From positions 172,165-236,164 of the forward strand of contig DLGZ01000065.1 in the NCBI GenBank assembly GCA_002482965.1: a stretch of DNA of 64,000 nt. The letters are read 5' to 3'. The position numbers and the translations under genes are program-made. A model generated the notes under the pieces. It was not told the origin of the DNA and ran no database searches. It saw nothing but the letters and a program-made list of their open reading frames with translations. The stretch's first letter is position 1; every line of letters starts with the position of its first letter. Source of the stretch: Verrucomicrobiaceae bacterium UBA7681. GTDB lineage: Bacteria > Verrucomicrobiota > Verrucomicrobiia > Verrucomicrobiales > Verrucomicrobiaceae. Positions 8,967 to 17,497 of this stretch are shown here, in pieces.

Positions 8967-9602
8967 CTAGACCTTCATTTTTTCGAGCTCTTTCCATGCA
9001 TCAAGCTGCATGACGCCGCCTATGATGTCATAGAGCACCTTGGCTGGGGCCTGGCTGGCGTCGATGTCGAGGATGCGATCGCCGGCGTAGTAGTCGAGAA
9101 TGGGCTTGGTCTCGGCCTCGTAGGTGGCGAAGCGCTGCTGGATGACGGTTTCGTTGGCGTCGTCGAAGCGGTTGTCCTTGAGGGCGCGTTTGCGGAGGCG
9201 GCGGGCGAGTTCGGTGCGGTCGGGGCAGGAAAGATGGAAGACTTTCAGGACTTCGATGTGGGGTTCCATGAACCGGGCCTGCTCGACGTTGCGGGGGATG
9301 CCGTCGAGGACGAGGAAGTCGATCTCGGGCTTAAACTGATGAGAATCAATGCGTTGCTCCAAGTTGGAATGCCAGAGTTCTACGGTTACGTCATCGGGGA
9401 CCAGCTCACCACGGCTGGAGAATTCGACGAATTTCTGACCGATGGCGGTGCGGGTGTCGAGGGAGCGAAAGACATCGCCGCAGGCGAGGTGGTGGAAGCG
9501 GGGGATGGAGCCCAATACCTTTCCTTGCGTTCCTTTGCCGCTTCCGGGAGCGCCGAGGATGAGGAAGGCTCTGATGCGGGCGGTGTGGGGTGCGTTGGAC
9601 AT
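8967..9602 (-). CDS. adk: Adenylate kinase family, short-LID form
   Basis: Nucleoside monophosphate kinase of about 211 residues if started at MSNAPHTAR (ATG at 9602; an upstream in-frame ATG at 9641 would run into the preceding gene). Walker A is GAPGSGKGTQG; the AMP-binding part is CGDVFRSLDTRTAIG and the arginine motif is LDGIPRNVEQA. The LID is very short (RKRALKDNRFDD), without the Cys4 zinc site or the 30-residue insertion of typical bacterial Adk, so it resembles AK1 or UMP/CMP-kinase-sized enzymes. It sits between a glycosyltransferase gene and fmt. A second adenylate kinase elsewhere is possible. Confidence 0.82.
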   Translation of the reverse strand: MSNAPHTARIRAFLILGAPGSGKGTQGKVLGSIPRFHHLACGDVFRSLDTRTAIGQKFVEFSSRGELVPDDVTVELWHSNLEQRIDSHQFKPEIDFLVLDGIPRNVEQARFMEPHIEVLKVFHLSCPDRTELARRLRKRALKDNRFDDANETVIQQRFATYEAETKPILDYYAGDRILDIDASQAPAKVLYDIIGGVMQLDAWKELEKMKV

Positions 9603-9624
9603 GATTTTTGAGGAAGCTAGCACG

Positions 9625-10518
9625 TTACGATTTTGCAACAACTTGCGCGGCGGCCAATTTCACTTCGGGGACGGACAAAGAGGACAATTCATGTGTCGGA
9701 TTCCGCAAAAACTGCACCCAGGGCTGGGGTGGGGACCAAATGGCGGGATCGGTGGGTCCGAACAGGAGGAGGGAGGGGACGCCGCATGCGGCGGCGAGAT
9801 GGGAGATGCCGCTGTCATGGCCGAGGAAGGCGGTGCAGGTGCTGAGGCGGGTGGCGAGTTCGGTCAGGGGGAGGGAGTGCCAGATGGGGTGGCCGGTGGG
9901 TTGGATGCCGCGTTCTTGTTCGGCTTCGCCGGTGATGAAGATGACCTCATTATTGCGGAATGAGTTGGCGACTTGGAGCCAGTTTTCGAGGGGCCAGTTT
10001 TTCTTTTCGGAGCCGCTGCCGACGTGGATGGCGATGCGGGGCTGGTTGGCGGGAGGGAGCTGGAAGTGGGCGCGGTTGAGGTGTTCGTCTTCGAGGAACA
10101 TGGCGAGCTTTTCGAGGCCTTGGGCGAGTTGCCGGGAGGCGTGGGGGCCTTCGGGCTTTACGAGGGGGGAGCACTCGATGAGGGTTTTGACGCCGACGCG
10201 TTCGAGGCTGGCGCGGAAGTGGCCGTCGGGATCGTAGAGGAAGCTGACGACGAGGTTGAAGCTGCGGAGGTGTTCGGCGAGGGCTTCGTCGATGGGGGCT
10301 GTTTTGGCAAACAGCGGGGCCATGGTGCGGTGTTCGAGGCTGCGGATGGAGTCGGCGAGGCCTGCGGTGCGGGCGAGTTCGGCGATGGCGGGGTAGCCGA
10401 TGACTTCGAGGTGGCAGCCGGCGATGGTTTCGCGGAGGAGGCGGAGGGCGGGCAGCGTGAGGATGAAGTCGCCGATGGCGCCGCCACGAATGACGAGGAC
10501 ACGGGGCTGGGGCTTCAT
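9625..10518 (-). CDS. Glycosyltransferase family 9 (heptosyltransferase-like)
   Basis: A 297-residue GT-B protein related to ADP-heptose:LPS heptosyltransferases. The N-terminal donor or acceptor loop is RGGAIGDFILTLPALRLL, and the C-terminal nucleotide-sugar site is GHDSGISHLAAACGVP followed by LLLFGPTDPAIW. HVGSGSEKKNWP matches the conserved middle strand. It probably transfers a sugar during cell-envelope glycan assembly, at the inner face of the cytoplasmic membrane. The Asp of the heptosyltransferase GDxxhT-type loop is present. It is followed on the same strand by the adenylate kinase gene after 22 bases. Confidence 0.88.
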   Translation of the reverse strand: MKPQPRVLVIRGGAIGDFILTLPALRLLRETIAGCHLEVIGYPAIAELARTAGLADSIRSLEHRTMAPLFAKTAPIDEALAEHLRSFNLVVSFLYDPDGHFRASLERVGVKTLIECSPLVKPEGPHASRQLAQGLEKLAMFLEDEHLNRAHFQLPPANQPRIAIHVGSGSEKKNWPLENWLQVANSFRNNEVIFITGEAEQERGIQPTGHPIWHSLPLTELATRLSTCTAFLGHDSGISHLAAACGVPSLLLFGPTDPAIWSPPQPWVQFLRNPTHELSSLSVPEVKLAAAQVVAKS

Positions 10519-10574
10519 CAGTGGTCGGTAATCGGTGGCCAGTCGTCGGTCATCCAGAACTGAACTGAAGCGAA

Positions 10575-11165
10575 TCAGTAGAAGAGGATCGCTGCGGCGA
10601 GGAGGACGATGCCGTAGGCGATGCCGCCGTAGACGGCGAGGTTCCAGCGCTGGGGTTTGGCGATGAGGGTGTTCACCCAGTCGCGCATGAGGAAGGGCAT
10701 GCCGATGAAGAACATGCCGATGATGATCCAGGCGTAGGCGAGGATGGGGAGGAGGAGGCGGCTGGTCTGGGGCTGAAGGAAGGCGGCGGTGAGGACGGGG
10801 CCGGCGACGAGGAGCATGAGGGAACCGAGGGCGCGGACGGCGAGGAATTCCTTCACGTAGATGAGGACGCCGATGTATCCGGCGGCGACGATCATCATGA
10901 ACTTGTCGCGCATGTTGTAGAACTCACCCATGTCCATGTTGGCGAGGGCGAACTCAGCCCAGAGGAAGTCGATGGTGAGGAGGATGACGCCCCAGGCGTA
11001 GGTGCGGGGGAAGGCTTTGAGGAAGGCCTGGGTTTTGGCGGTGTTTTTGAGGGCCCAGCCATGGGAGAGGATGAGGGCCAGGGCGACGACGATGCCGGTG
11101 GCCTTGAGCGGAATGCCGCCGGTGGGTGCCAGGTGGTAGAGGTAGTCGTAGAGGTCTGGAAACAT
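10575..11165 (-). CDS. Multi-spanning membrane protein, unknown function
   Basis: I chose the start at 11165 (MFPDLYDYLYHL) because an upstream extension to 11441 is Pro/Arg-rich, low-complexity and runs into the divergent nusG-like promoter region. The 196-residue product has about six hydrophobic helices, including ATGIVVALALILSHGWAL, MIVAAGYIGVLIYVKEF, LPILAYAWIIIGMFFIGMPF and YGGIAYGIVLLAAAILFY. I recognise no catalytic motif or family. It is adjacent to, but separated by 56 bases from, the GT9 gene and could be part of the same operon. Confidence 0.75.
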   Translation of the reverse strand: MFPDLYDYLYHLAPTGGIPLKATGIVVALALILSHGWALKNTAKTQAFLKAFPRTYAWGVILLTIDFLWAEFALANMDMGEFYNMRDKFMMIVAAGYIGVLIYVKEFLAVRALGSLMLLVAGPVLTAAFLQPQTSRLLLPILAYAWIIIGMFFIGMPFLMRDWVNTLIAKPQRWNLAVYGGIAYGIVLLAAAILFY

Positions 11166-11439
11166 GCGCGGAGGGCGGGAAAAACGGGGCGCATAGGTGG
11201 CGCAGAGCGTGCTGGTGCGCAAACTCGTTGTTGGATGCGGGGGAATCCGGAATTGAGTGGCCGCAAAGGGGCGCAAAAAAAGAGGGGGAAAAAAGGGGAG
11301 CCTGAAGGGACGCTGATCGGAAGAGACTGAAAGGTCGGCATGTTTCACGACAGTTGGATGTTTGGCGCTGTTCGTGCGTAAACCTTGGATAGTGGTTGCC
11401 TCGGCGGTGGGCAGGGGCAGTTTGAAGGATCGTTCACGC

Positions 11440-11988
11440 ATGAAAGAAAAAAAAGAAACTCTCCCGGCCTGGTACGTGGTGCATACACGACCGAAGTGCG
11501 AGCATATCGCGGCTTCGCTGATGGTGGGACTCGAGGGGGTGGAGACGTACTGTCCGCGGATTCGGTTTCAGAAGAACACGCGGCGGGGCAAGGTGTGGTT
11601 CGTGGAGGCGCTGTTTCCGAGCTACTTTTTTGCGCGGTTCATTCCGAATGATTCGATGCGGGCGGTGAAGTACTCGCAGAGTGTCATTAAGGTGGTGGAT
11701 TTCGGGGGGAACCTGACTTCGGTGCCGGACTCGGCCATCGCGGCGTTGAAGGCGGAGATGAAGGACATCGAGATTTGCGAGGTGGAAATCGGCGTGAAGG
11801 TGGGGGATATGGTGGAGCTGACGGAGGGGCCTATGCGAGGGATGAAGGGGATTGTGAATGCGATGCTGACGGGTGTGGAGCGTGTGCGGATTCTGCTGGA
11901 GTTTTTGGGACGGGAGAACGCGGTGGAGGTGCCGTTGTCGAAGATTCTAACCGAGCACAAGCCTCGCGCGGTGATGGGGGCCAGATAG
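11440..11988 (+). CDS. Specialised NusG paralogue (RfaH/UpxY-like antiterminator)
   Basis: A 182-residue transcription elongation factor. The start at 11440 (MKEKKETLPAWYVVHTRPK) is supported by the NGN-domain motif WYVVHTRPKCEHIAA directly after it; the upstream extension is unlike the family. The N-terminal NGN domain includes ALFPSYFFARF; a KOW motif (VGDMVELTEGPMRGMKGIV) lies at about 120-140. Paralogues of this type bind RNA polymerase and help read through long envelope-polysaccharide operons. No such operon follows: downstream is a repeat-rich scar, and the DNA for the C-terminal tail recurs about 110 bases later. Confidence 0.87.
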   Translation: MKEKKETLPAWYVVHTRPKCEHIAASLMVGLEGVETYCPRIRFQKNTRRGKVWFVEALFPSYFFARFIPNDSMRAVKYSQSVIKVVDFGGNLTSVPDSAIAALKAEMKDIEICEVEIGVKVGDMVELTEGPMRGMKGIVNAMLTGVERVRILLEFLGRENAVEVPLSKILTEHKPRAVMGAR

Positions 11989-11992
11989 AGGC

Positions 11993-12039
11993 GGGACCCG
12001 TTCTTCGCTCTGCGAGCTACGAAGGGCAAGCTGCGCTTG
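11993..12039. repeat. Dispersed repeat, copy 1
   Basis: Directly after the nusG-like stop, a segment reading GGGACCCGTTCTTCGCT then CTGCGAGCTACGAAGGG and CAAGCTGCGCTTG recurs at 12333-12410 with an insertion. It is non-coding and probably belongs to a family of short intergenic elements. Confidence 0.55.
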
Positions 12040-12043
12040 AAAT

Positions 12044-12115
12044 GCGGTGGAGGTGCCGCTGTCGAAGATATTGACGGAGCATACGCCACGGACGGTTTTG
12101 GCGGCGTCGAGGTAG
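12044..12115 (+). pseudogene. Remnant of the C-terminal tail of a second NusG-like gene
   Basis: Twenty-three codons plus a stop read AVEVPLSKILTEHTPRTVLA and end SR. The first twelve residues (AVEVPLSKILTE) are identical to the end of the intact upstream gene (same residues near 11919-11955), with silent and nearby changes in the DNA. There is no start or KOW domain, so this is a broken tail left by tandem duplication or recombination between two NusG-like genes. Confidence 0.75.
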
Positions 12116-13356
12116 GGAGGGATTGGCCGAAAGAGGGGAAAGAGGTGGAAAAAGGAAGAGGCGGAGTTTTAGCCACGCATCGGACGCTGATGAGGCACTG
12201 TTAAGGCATGCCGAAAAGGGGGAATGGGACAGAGTTTTTAACCGCTGATTTGACGCTGATGAAACGCTAATAAAAGGCATCCGGAAAATGCAGAATTCAG
12301 GATTGGTTTTTCGGGGACTGGGCAGCGGGTGTGGGGCCCGTTCTTCGCTAAAGCTTCCTTCTTCGCTCTTCGAGCTACGAAGGACAAGCCTACGGGCAAG
12401 CTGCGCTTGGAGAAAGAGCCGGATTTTGACCACTGATCCATTCTCCGTAACGAGACTTCGAAGGATGAATTGGACGCTGAGAAGGGACTCTGGCAACAAG
12501 CCTTGAGGGAAAGCACGCGCCATGATCGCATCGCCCAGAGAGCTGCACCCCATTGACTGTCAGCGCTTTGTGGATGACGACGCACATTTTGCCTGGCATC
12601 TTTTCTCAGCTGATTAGAGCGGTGGTTTGTACGCCCCCTTTTCATAGCAGTTTCGATCCATGTCATGAGAGGAGCCGTTCGCTGGCTCCTCCTTTTTTTG
12701 GCAGTGATACGAGGGGTCTGGCAAAAAGATTTGGGCCAAAAGATTTTCCCAACCTTTGAGTTCCGCGATCTGCGTGTGGCAGGTGGAGACTCTCTGCGGA
12801 TGCCGCCGGATGGCGGGCATTCTGCGTGGGTGGAGTCGGCCGCCGGAATCCAGCGGCCTTTTGCCACGCATTCGAAGGCGCGGATTCTGACATGCTGGAT
12901 CTCACCCTGCGGCCGCAAGTTTTGCACACTGACCCGCCTTTCCCCGTAAAGTGTTGTCCTTCAATGGTTCTAATCGGATATTCAATGCTTTACTTAAGCA
13001 TATTATCACAGAGACCGGCGCATGCATGCAAATATTGCCCGGAATCCATTTACAAAGTCAGCATTACGGGTGATAATCACCTGCAATGCTGACATGCAGA
13101 AACCAAATGACGCCCATCACTCGCAATCCAAATCGCATCGCTCACTCCATGAAGTTTCGTCCACAAGCTCAAAACCCATATGCGGGCCAGCCGACGTCAT
13201 TTGACGGGCAGCATATTTCGACCATGAAGTGCACAATTAGGTTTTCCGCTGCTCACGCTAACCCAAGGGTGCCTGTCCTGTGAACAACCGAGTTCTCTGT
13301 TAACAAGATTTCTATCTTTCAAATTGCTTTAACACTCATCACTCGATTACAACACC
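12116..13356. other. 1.2-kb gene-poor scar
   Basis: I see no convincing gene. The stretch holds two related segments around ACGCTGATGA (12187 and 12251), a third weaker one at 12473, the second dispersed repeat, and a pair of similar words near 12719-12750 (GGCAAAAAGATTTGG and GCCAAAAGATTTTCC). Base composition changes from GC-rich to AT-richer at about 12.95 kb, which probably marks the left edge of the accessory cluster that follows. Confidence 0.6.
12333..12410. repeat. Dispersed repeat, copy 2 (longer)
   Basis: Begins GGGGCCCGTTCTTCGCT, then repeats the CTTCGCT...CGAGCTACGAAGGACAAG and GGGCAAGCTGCGCTTGG blocks of the copy at 11993-12039, with about 30 extra bases. The two copies flank the region that contains the broken NusG tail. 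Confidence 0.55.
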
Positions 13357-14121
13357 ATGTACATGAAACGCCCTATTCCAGGTGGCTTTCTCGTTGCCGT
13401 TGAAGGCATCGATGGAGCCGGCAAAACTTCAATCTCCACTCTTCTTGCCCAATGGCTGGGAGAGCGAGGGCTTGGTTGCACTATTTCCAAAGAACCGACA
13501 GGGCTGCATTATGGCACAGAGCTGCGTGAGTCCGCGAAAGCTGGAAGACTGACGCTCGAGCGTGAGCTCGAGCTCTTTGAATTGGATCGCAGGGAACATG
13601 TAATCCGATCTATCAGTCCATCGCTCGCAGAAGGAAACGTAGTGATATTGGATCGTTATTACTGGTCCACTGCGGCCTACCAAGGTGGTAGAGGGGCAGA
13701 TTTCGAGGAGATCATTCGTCGAAATGAAGAATTTGCACCCATTCCGGACTTGGTGATTGTTTTAAATGTAGATGTCGATGCCGGCCTACAGCGCATCCGC
13801 ATGCGAGGTGACAAACCAAATCTGTTCGAAAGTAAGGGGGCGCTTGGTAAAGCACGACGGATTTTTCTTCAATTGGGTGAGAAGAGCGCTAACGCTGCGG
13901 TAGTCGACGCTTCGGGACATCTTAAAGACACTTTTCCGCTGGCGCTACAGGCGTTCCAAAACGCCTGCGTGCAGAAAATCGCTCGGACTGGACCGCTGCA
14001 CCCTGAAAAAGTGAACCTTGTCCGCAGCTTTTTTGGCGAAGATATTATCCGGGATGCTTTTCCAGCCGGATTTGAAATCATACCACCCGAGTTTGCGGTC
14101 GCCTCAGAATCTTTGCGTTAA
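13357..14121 (+). CDS. Thymidylate kinase-like P-loop protein
   Basis: A 254-residue deoxynucleoside monophosphate kinase. Motifs of the dTMP kinase family are present: Walker A EGIDGAGKTSISTLLAQWL, the acceptor-base region SKEPTG, the conserved DR in VVILDRYYWSTAAYQG, and a LID-like arginine stretch LQRIRMRGDKPNLFE. A typical Tmk is 205-215 residues; here about 40 extra residues at the C-terminus (EKVNLVRSFFGEDI...) have no counterpart I know. Codon use and base composition are AT-richer than the core genes, suggesting transfer. No Shine-Dalgarno site is evident; Met3 is an alternative start. It is probably an accessory copy rather than the essential tmk. Confidence 0.82.
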   Translation: MYMKRPIPGGFLVAVEGIDGAGKTSISTLLAQWLGERGLGCTISKEPTGLHYGTELRESAKAGRLTLERELELFELDRREHVIRSISPSLAEGNVVILDRYYWSTAAYQGGRGADFEEIIRRNEEFAPIPDLVIVLNVDVDAGLQRIRMRGDKPNLFESKGALGKARRIFLQLGEKSANAAVVDASGHLKDTFPLALQAFQNACVQKIARTGPLHPEKVNLVRSFFGEDIIRDAFPAGFEIIPPEFAVASESLR

Positions 14122-14307
14122 GCCACTATCAATAGTGACAGCAACCGCCTATTAGGCCACTGCCCCTAATTCTTTAAGGTTGTAATTTTTACATGATCTG
14201 CTTACTGATGAAACTCAGGCTGAGTATGTTTAGAAGGGTGATTTCCAGATATTGTATTACTTGCTGTTCCATATCGCCATTAAGGAGTAGGATAAGATGA
14301 CAAAGAC

Positions 14308-15234
14308 ATGCCTTATCCAATTGACAAAAAGTTGGTGGTTGCAATTTCCAGCAGCGCTGTATTTGACATGCTGGAGGCGGACAAAGTCTTCCGAGAACAA
14401 GGAGAGGAAGCTTACCGTTCCTATCAACTCCAACAACTTGACCAACCTTTTAGCAAGGGGGTGGCTTTCCCATTTATTCGGCGGCTCCTTCACCTAAACT
14501 CAGTTTTTCGCGATGAACAACCAGTCGAAGTAATCGTCCTTTCGCGCAACGATCCAGACACGGGCCGTAGATTTTTTGAATCCTGCAAACATTACGATCT
14601 ACAAATCAGTCGTGGGGCATTCTTATGCGGCAAGGATCCTTATCCATATGTGGACTCTTTTAATGCTTCGCTATTTTTGAGCGCCAACGAAAATGACGTA
14701 CGTAGCGCAATTGGGGCTGGCATGCCCGCAGGTTTGGTTCTACCAACTAAAGCATCAGACGAACCTGATTCTGACGAACTACGTGTTGCCTTCGATTTCG
14801 ATGGAGTATTGGCTGGTGATGAAGCGGAAAACGTTTACCAAGAGAAAGGACTCGAATTATTTCATCATGCAGAGCAGGCTAAAGCAAGCCAGCCACTGCA
14901 ACCAGGCCCACTAAACGATCTTGCTATAAAGCTTTCTTACTGGCAAAAGTTTGAAGCGAAGCGAAAGAAGGAAGATCCTTCATTTGAGCCAATGCTTCGT
15001 ATTGCTATCGTAACTGCACGAAATGCGCCCGCACATAAAAGGTTCGTGCGGACTCTCCAAGAGTGGGGACTTAATGCAACAGAGACGTTCTTTATGGGAG
15101 GCATCGACAAAAGTCGTGTTTTGCGCGTGTTTAAGCCGCATCTTTTTTTGGATGATCAGCTTTCTCATCTACAAGGTATTGCCGATGAGATTCCTTGTGT
15201 CCACATCCCTTTTGGGAGCGTGAACAAAGCCTGA
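14308..15234 (+). CDS. Cytosolic 5'-nucleotidase (cN-I/PF06189 type)
   Basis: A 308-residue protein matching the cytosolic 5'-nucleotidase I family, which dephosphorylates AMP and other nucleoside 5'-monophosphates. The family signature runs through LVVAISSSAVFDMLEADKVF, EVIVLSRNDPDTGRRFFES, CGKDPYPYVDSFNASLFLSA and the HAD-like aspartate pair in VAFDFDGVLAGDEAENVY. FKPHLFLDDQLSHL supplies the late acidic motif. The start at 14308 is forced by an in-frame stop at 14293. A strong AAGGAG (14282-14287) is spaced instead for an out-of-frame ATG at 14297. It is AT-rich like the kinase gene upstream. Confidence 0.86.
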   Translation: MPYPIDKKLVVAISSSAVFDMLEADKVFREQGEEAYRSYQLQQLDQPFSKGVAFPFIRRLLHLNSVFRDEQPVEVIVLSRNDPDTGRRFFESCKHYDLQISRGAFLCGKDPYPYVDSFNASLFLSANENDVRSAIGAGMPAGLVLPTKASDEPDSDELRVAFDFDGVLAGDEAENVYQEKGLELFHHAEQAKASQPLQPGPLNDLAIKLSYWQKFEAKRKKEDPSFEPMLRIAIVTARNAPAHKRFVRTLQEWGLNATETFFMGGIDKSRVLRVFKPHLFLDDQLSHLQGIADEIPCVHIPFGSVNKA

Positions 15235-15425
15235 GACGGTTTCATTTCGGACACCTGGCATCTTTTTGAAAAGCTTCATGCTTGGTGCAGGCAGAACTGG
15301 CAGCGCATAGAATATCGCGAAGCCAGACTGAAGGAACACACAGATATGGCGATTCAATATTTTGGCCCGCACATTTTCTGATGCTAGTGGCCAAACCCTC
15401 AGAGGGCATTTATACAATTGCCGCC

Positions 15426-16595
15426 ATGCCTGCCGATAAATATCCATTTCCAACCGTCATGAAGCTAGCCACCGAGTGCGGGGCAAGCTGGCCGAGCTAC
15501 AAAATTGCTGCGGAAGCCACGCGGAAAGCCGAGGAGACCTTGATTCAGTCGCTGAAAGATGAAGAGAATACCGACAGGATTCTCGACGCCGACTCCAGTT
15601 TAGTGCTCTGTGGTTCCTTTGCTCGGCATGAGATGGTTCCAGGGAGTGACTGTGACTGGACACTGTTGATCAATGGAGTGGTGAGCAACCGGCATGCATC
15701 CACGGCACGACTGATCCATCGTGCCATCGACAAGGCGGACAAGCAGGCGAAAGGCATTAAATCGCCGGGCAGCAGCGGAACGTTCGGCAACATGTGCTTT
15801 TCTCATGATCTGGTGCATCGCATCGGTGGAGGTGCTGACTCCAATGCAAACCTGACGCGACGAATTCTCATGCTGCTAGAATCCCGTCCTGTGAGCCTAT
15901 CAGCCGCAGATTCTTCGCAGGATGTCTGGAAGGCCGTGATTCACAGCATCCTGGAGCGCTACTTTGAGGAGGATGCACATTTTTCCGCATCCAGTCGGCG
16001 CAAGGTCCCACGCTTTCTGCTCAATGACCTGACGCGTTACTGGCGGACAATTGGAGTGGATTATGCCGCCAAGTATCTGGAACAGGATGGAAACAAGTGG
16101 GCGATCCGCAACGCCAAGCTGCGAATGAGCCGGAAGCTGCTCTTTGCCGTCGGGATGGCTTTCTGTTTCGCCTGTCAGTTAAAGCCGCCTACACCACGAC
16201 AGCCTGATCAGGACACCTTGTTTGGTGATTATGGTCTGGCTGAGCAGGATGCAACGGCTCCGTTTATTGCTTCTGCTGTAGCCTTTGCAGGAACTCCACC
16301 TTTGGAGTTTTTGGCGTCCTTCGTGGATACGTTTGTGACAGACAGAGCAAAAAGACAGACAGTGAGTCAGCGGATTTTTGGCTCGTATGATGCCTGGCTG
16401 ACGCTGCTGGCAGATGATGCGTCACGAAAAACCTTGGAAGAACTGAGTCATGACGACGCCGAGAACGACGCGGTGTTTCAAAAAGTGCGAGAGATCGGAT
16501 CAGTGTTTGCATCTGGCCTCAAGCTGCTATTCTTCAATCGCGAGAAAGATGAAGATCCCATCGCCGACCTCAGTCTTGAATATGTCGCCTTTTAA
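15426..16595 (+). CDS. Polymerase-beta-superfamily nucleotidyltransferase, unknown substrate
   Basis: A 389-residue protein from the ATG at 15426 (MPADKYPFPTVMKL); upstream in-frame ATGs exist at 15282 and 15381, but that extension is not protein-like. The NTase core is at about residues 60-80: LCGSFARHEMVPGSDCDWTLL, that is G-S-x(2)-R and the metal-binding S-D-x-D. The rest is mostly helical, with RRKVPRFLLNDLTRYWRTIG as the most conserved-looking stretch. The pattern is closer to GlnD/DUF294-like transferases than to cGAS-type CD-NTases, and no sensor or effector domain is fused. Its end overlaps the next gene by 14 bases, so the two are coupled. Confidence 0.75.
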   Translation: MPADKYPFPTVMKLATECGASWPSYKIAAEATRKAEETLIQSLKDEENTDRILDADSSLVLCGSFARHEMVPGSDCDWTLLINGVVSNRHASTARLIHRAIDKADKQAKGIKSPGSSGTFGNMCFSHDLVHRIGGGADSNANLTRRILMLLESRPVSLSAADSSQDVWKAVIHSILERYFEEDAHFSASSRRKVPRFLLNDLTRYWRTIGVDYAAKYLEQDGNKWAIRNAKLRMSRKLLFAVGMAFCFACQLKPPTPRQPDQDTLFGDYGLAEQDATAPFIASAVAFAGTPPLEFLASFVDTFVTDRAKRQTVSQRIFGSYDAWLTLLADDASRKTLEELSHDDAENDAVFQKVREIGSVFASGLKLLFFNREKDEDPIADLSLEYVAF

Positions 16596-17304
16596 CGAAA
16601 GCAGCCGCCAAGTGGGTTTTTCCACCGGCGCACTTGAGCGCGGGAACTTCCGTGAAGCGGTCACGTGGATGATCTCGCATCACATTCACGCCGTCGAGTT
16701 GTCGGCGCTTCGCTTCGACGAATTGCAGCCCTTGGTGGAGAGTCTGGACAATCTGCCGCTGGAAAGTTTTAATTATGTCTCATTTCATGCCCCCAGCTCC
16801 TTTAAGAAGGATAAGGAAGAACGGGTCATCGAACTTTTGCAACCCGTTGCAAAACGAGGATGGAACATCATTGTCCACCCGGATGTGATCTACACGCCAA
16901 ATCTTTGGTCGTCTTTTGGCGAGCACCTTTTAATTGAGAACATGGATCGTCGGAAAGCCATCGGACGTACTGCTGGCGAGTTGAAAGATTTGTTCAAGCA
17001 ACTGCCGAAGGCCCGGCTTTGCCTTGATGTCGCCCACGCACGCCAGCTCGATACAACGCTGATGCTGTTGTGGGACATCGTGCGAAGCTTGGGGGATCGT
17101 ATCGGTGAGGTGCATATCAGTGAGCTGGACTCCTTATGCCGTCACCAGCCGATGTCACGGGGGGCGATGATGGATTTTCAACAGGTATTAGGCCGAGGGC
17201 TTCGACTAGCACCGGTGATCGTTGAATCCATGCTCGACTCCAATCGATCATCGCTGCGGATGCACGAATTTGAGATGGCTAAGGCAACGCTTGAAGTGGG
17301 ATGA
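16582..17304 (+). CDS. TIM-barrel protein (xylose isomerase/AP endonuclease-2-like)
   Basis: A 240-residue protein starting at MSPFNESSRQVGFSTGAL (16582), inside the last codons of the nucleotidyltransferase gene. Strand-end motifs fit the AP_endonuc_2/sugar phosphate isomerase barrel: VELSALRFDEL, NYVSFHAPS, IIVHPDVIY, LLIENMDRRK, LCLDVAHARQLD and EVHISELDS, with likely metal ligands among the His, Glu and Asp at these ends (H in FHAP, E in IENM, D-H in DVAHA, H in VHIS). Family members isomerise sugars or cut DNA at abasic sites; which applies here cannot be told. The tight overlap with the nucleotidyltransferase suggests a functional pair. Confidence 0.75.
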   Translation: MSPFNESSRQVGFSTGALERGNFREAVTWMISHHIHAVELSALRFDELQPLVESLDNLPLESFNYVSFHAPSSFKKDKEERVIELLQPVAKRGWNIIVHPDVIYTPNLWSSFGEHLLIENMDRRKAIGRTAGELKDLFKQLPKARLCLDVAHARQLDTTLMLLWDIVRSLGDRIGEVHISELDSLCRHQPMSRGAMMDFQQVLGRGLRLAPVIVESMLDSNRSSLRMHEFEMAKATLEVG

Positions 17305-17497
17305 TCGACTGACCTTTTGATGCAGAATGGCCCTTCCTGGCATCGACCTCTACTCGCAGCCTCAGGACACCGCCACCTGACAGATCATCTGGAACACTGA
17401 CAGACCGGCCCAGATTTCCGGCCCGCCCCTTAGTCCTCAGGACTGGGGCATGCTTGGCCTTGCAAGTGGCGTGGGGTGAGGTAGCTGATCTGCCCCC

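Noticed and set aside
14297..14497. 66-residue frame starting after the AAGGAG site
   Set aside because: Overlaps the confident 5'-nucleotidase in another frame and has no family features; kept only as a finding about the ribosome site.
15426..16595. CBASS-type CD-NTase
   Set aside because: The NTase motif and length fit the DUF294/GlnD-like style better, and no CBASS effector gene or sensor domain is adjacent.
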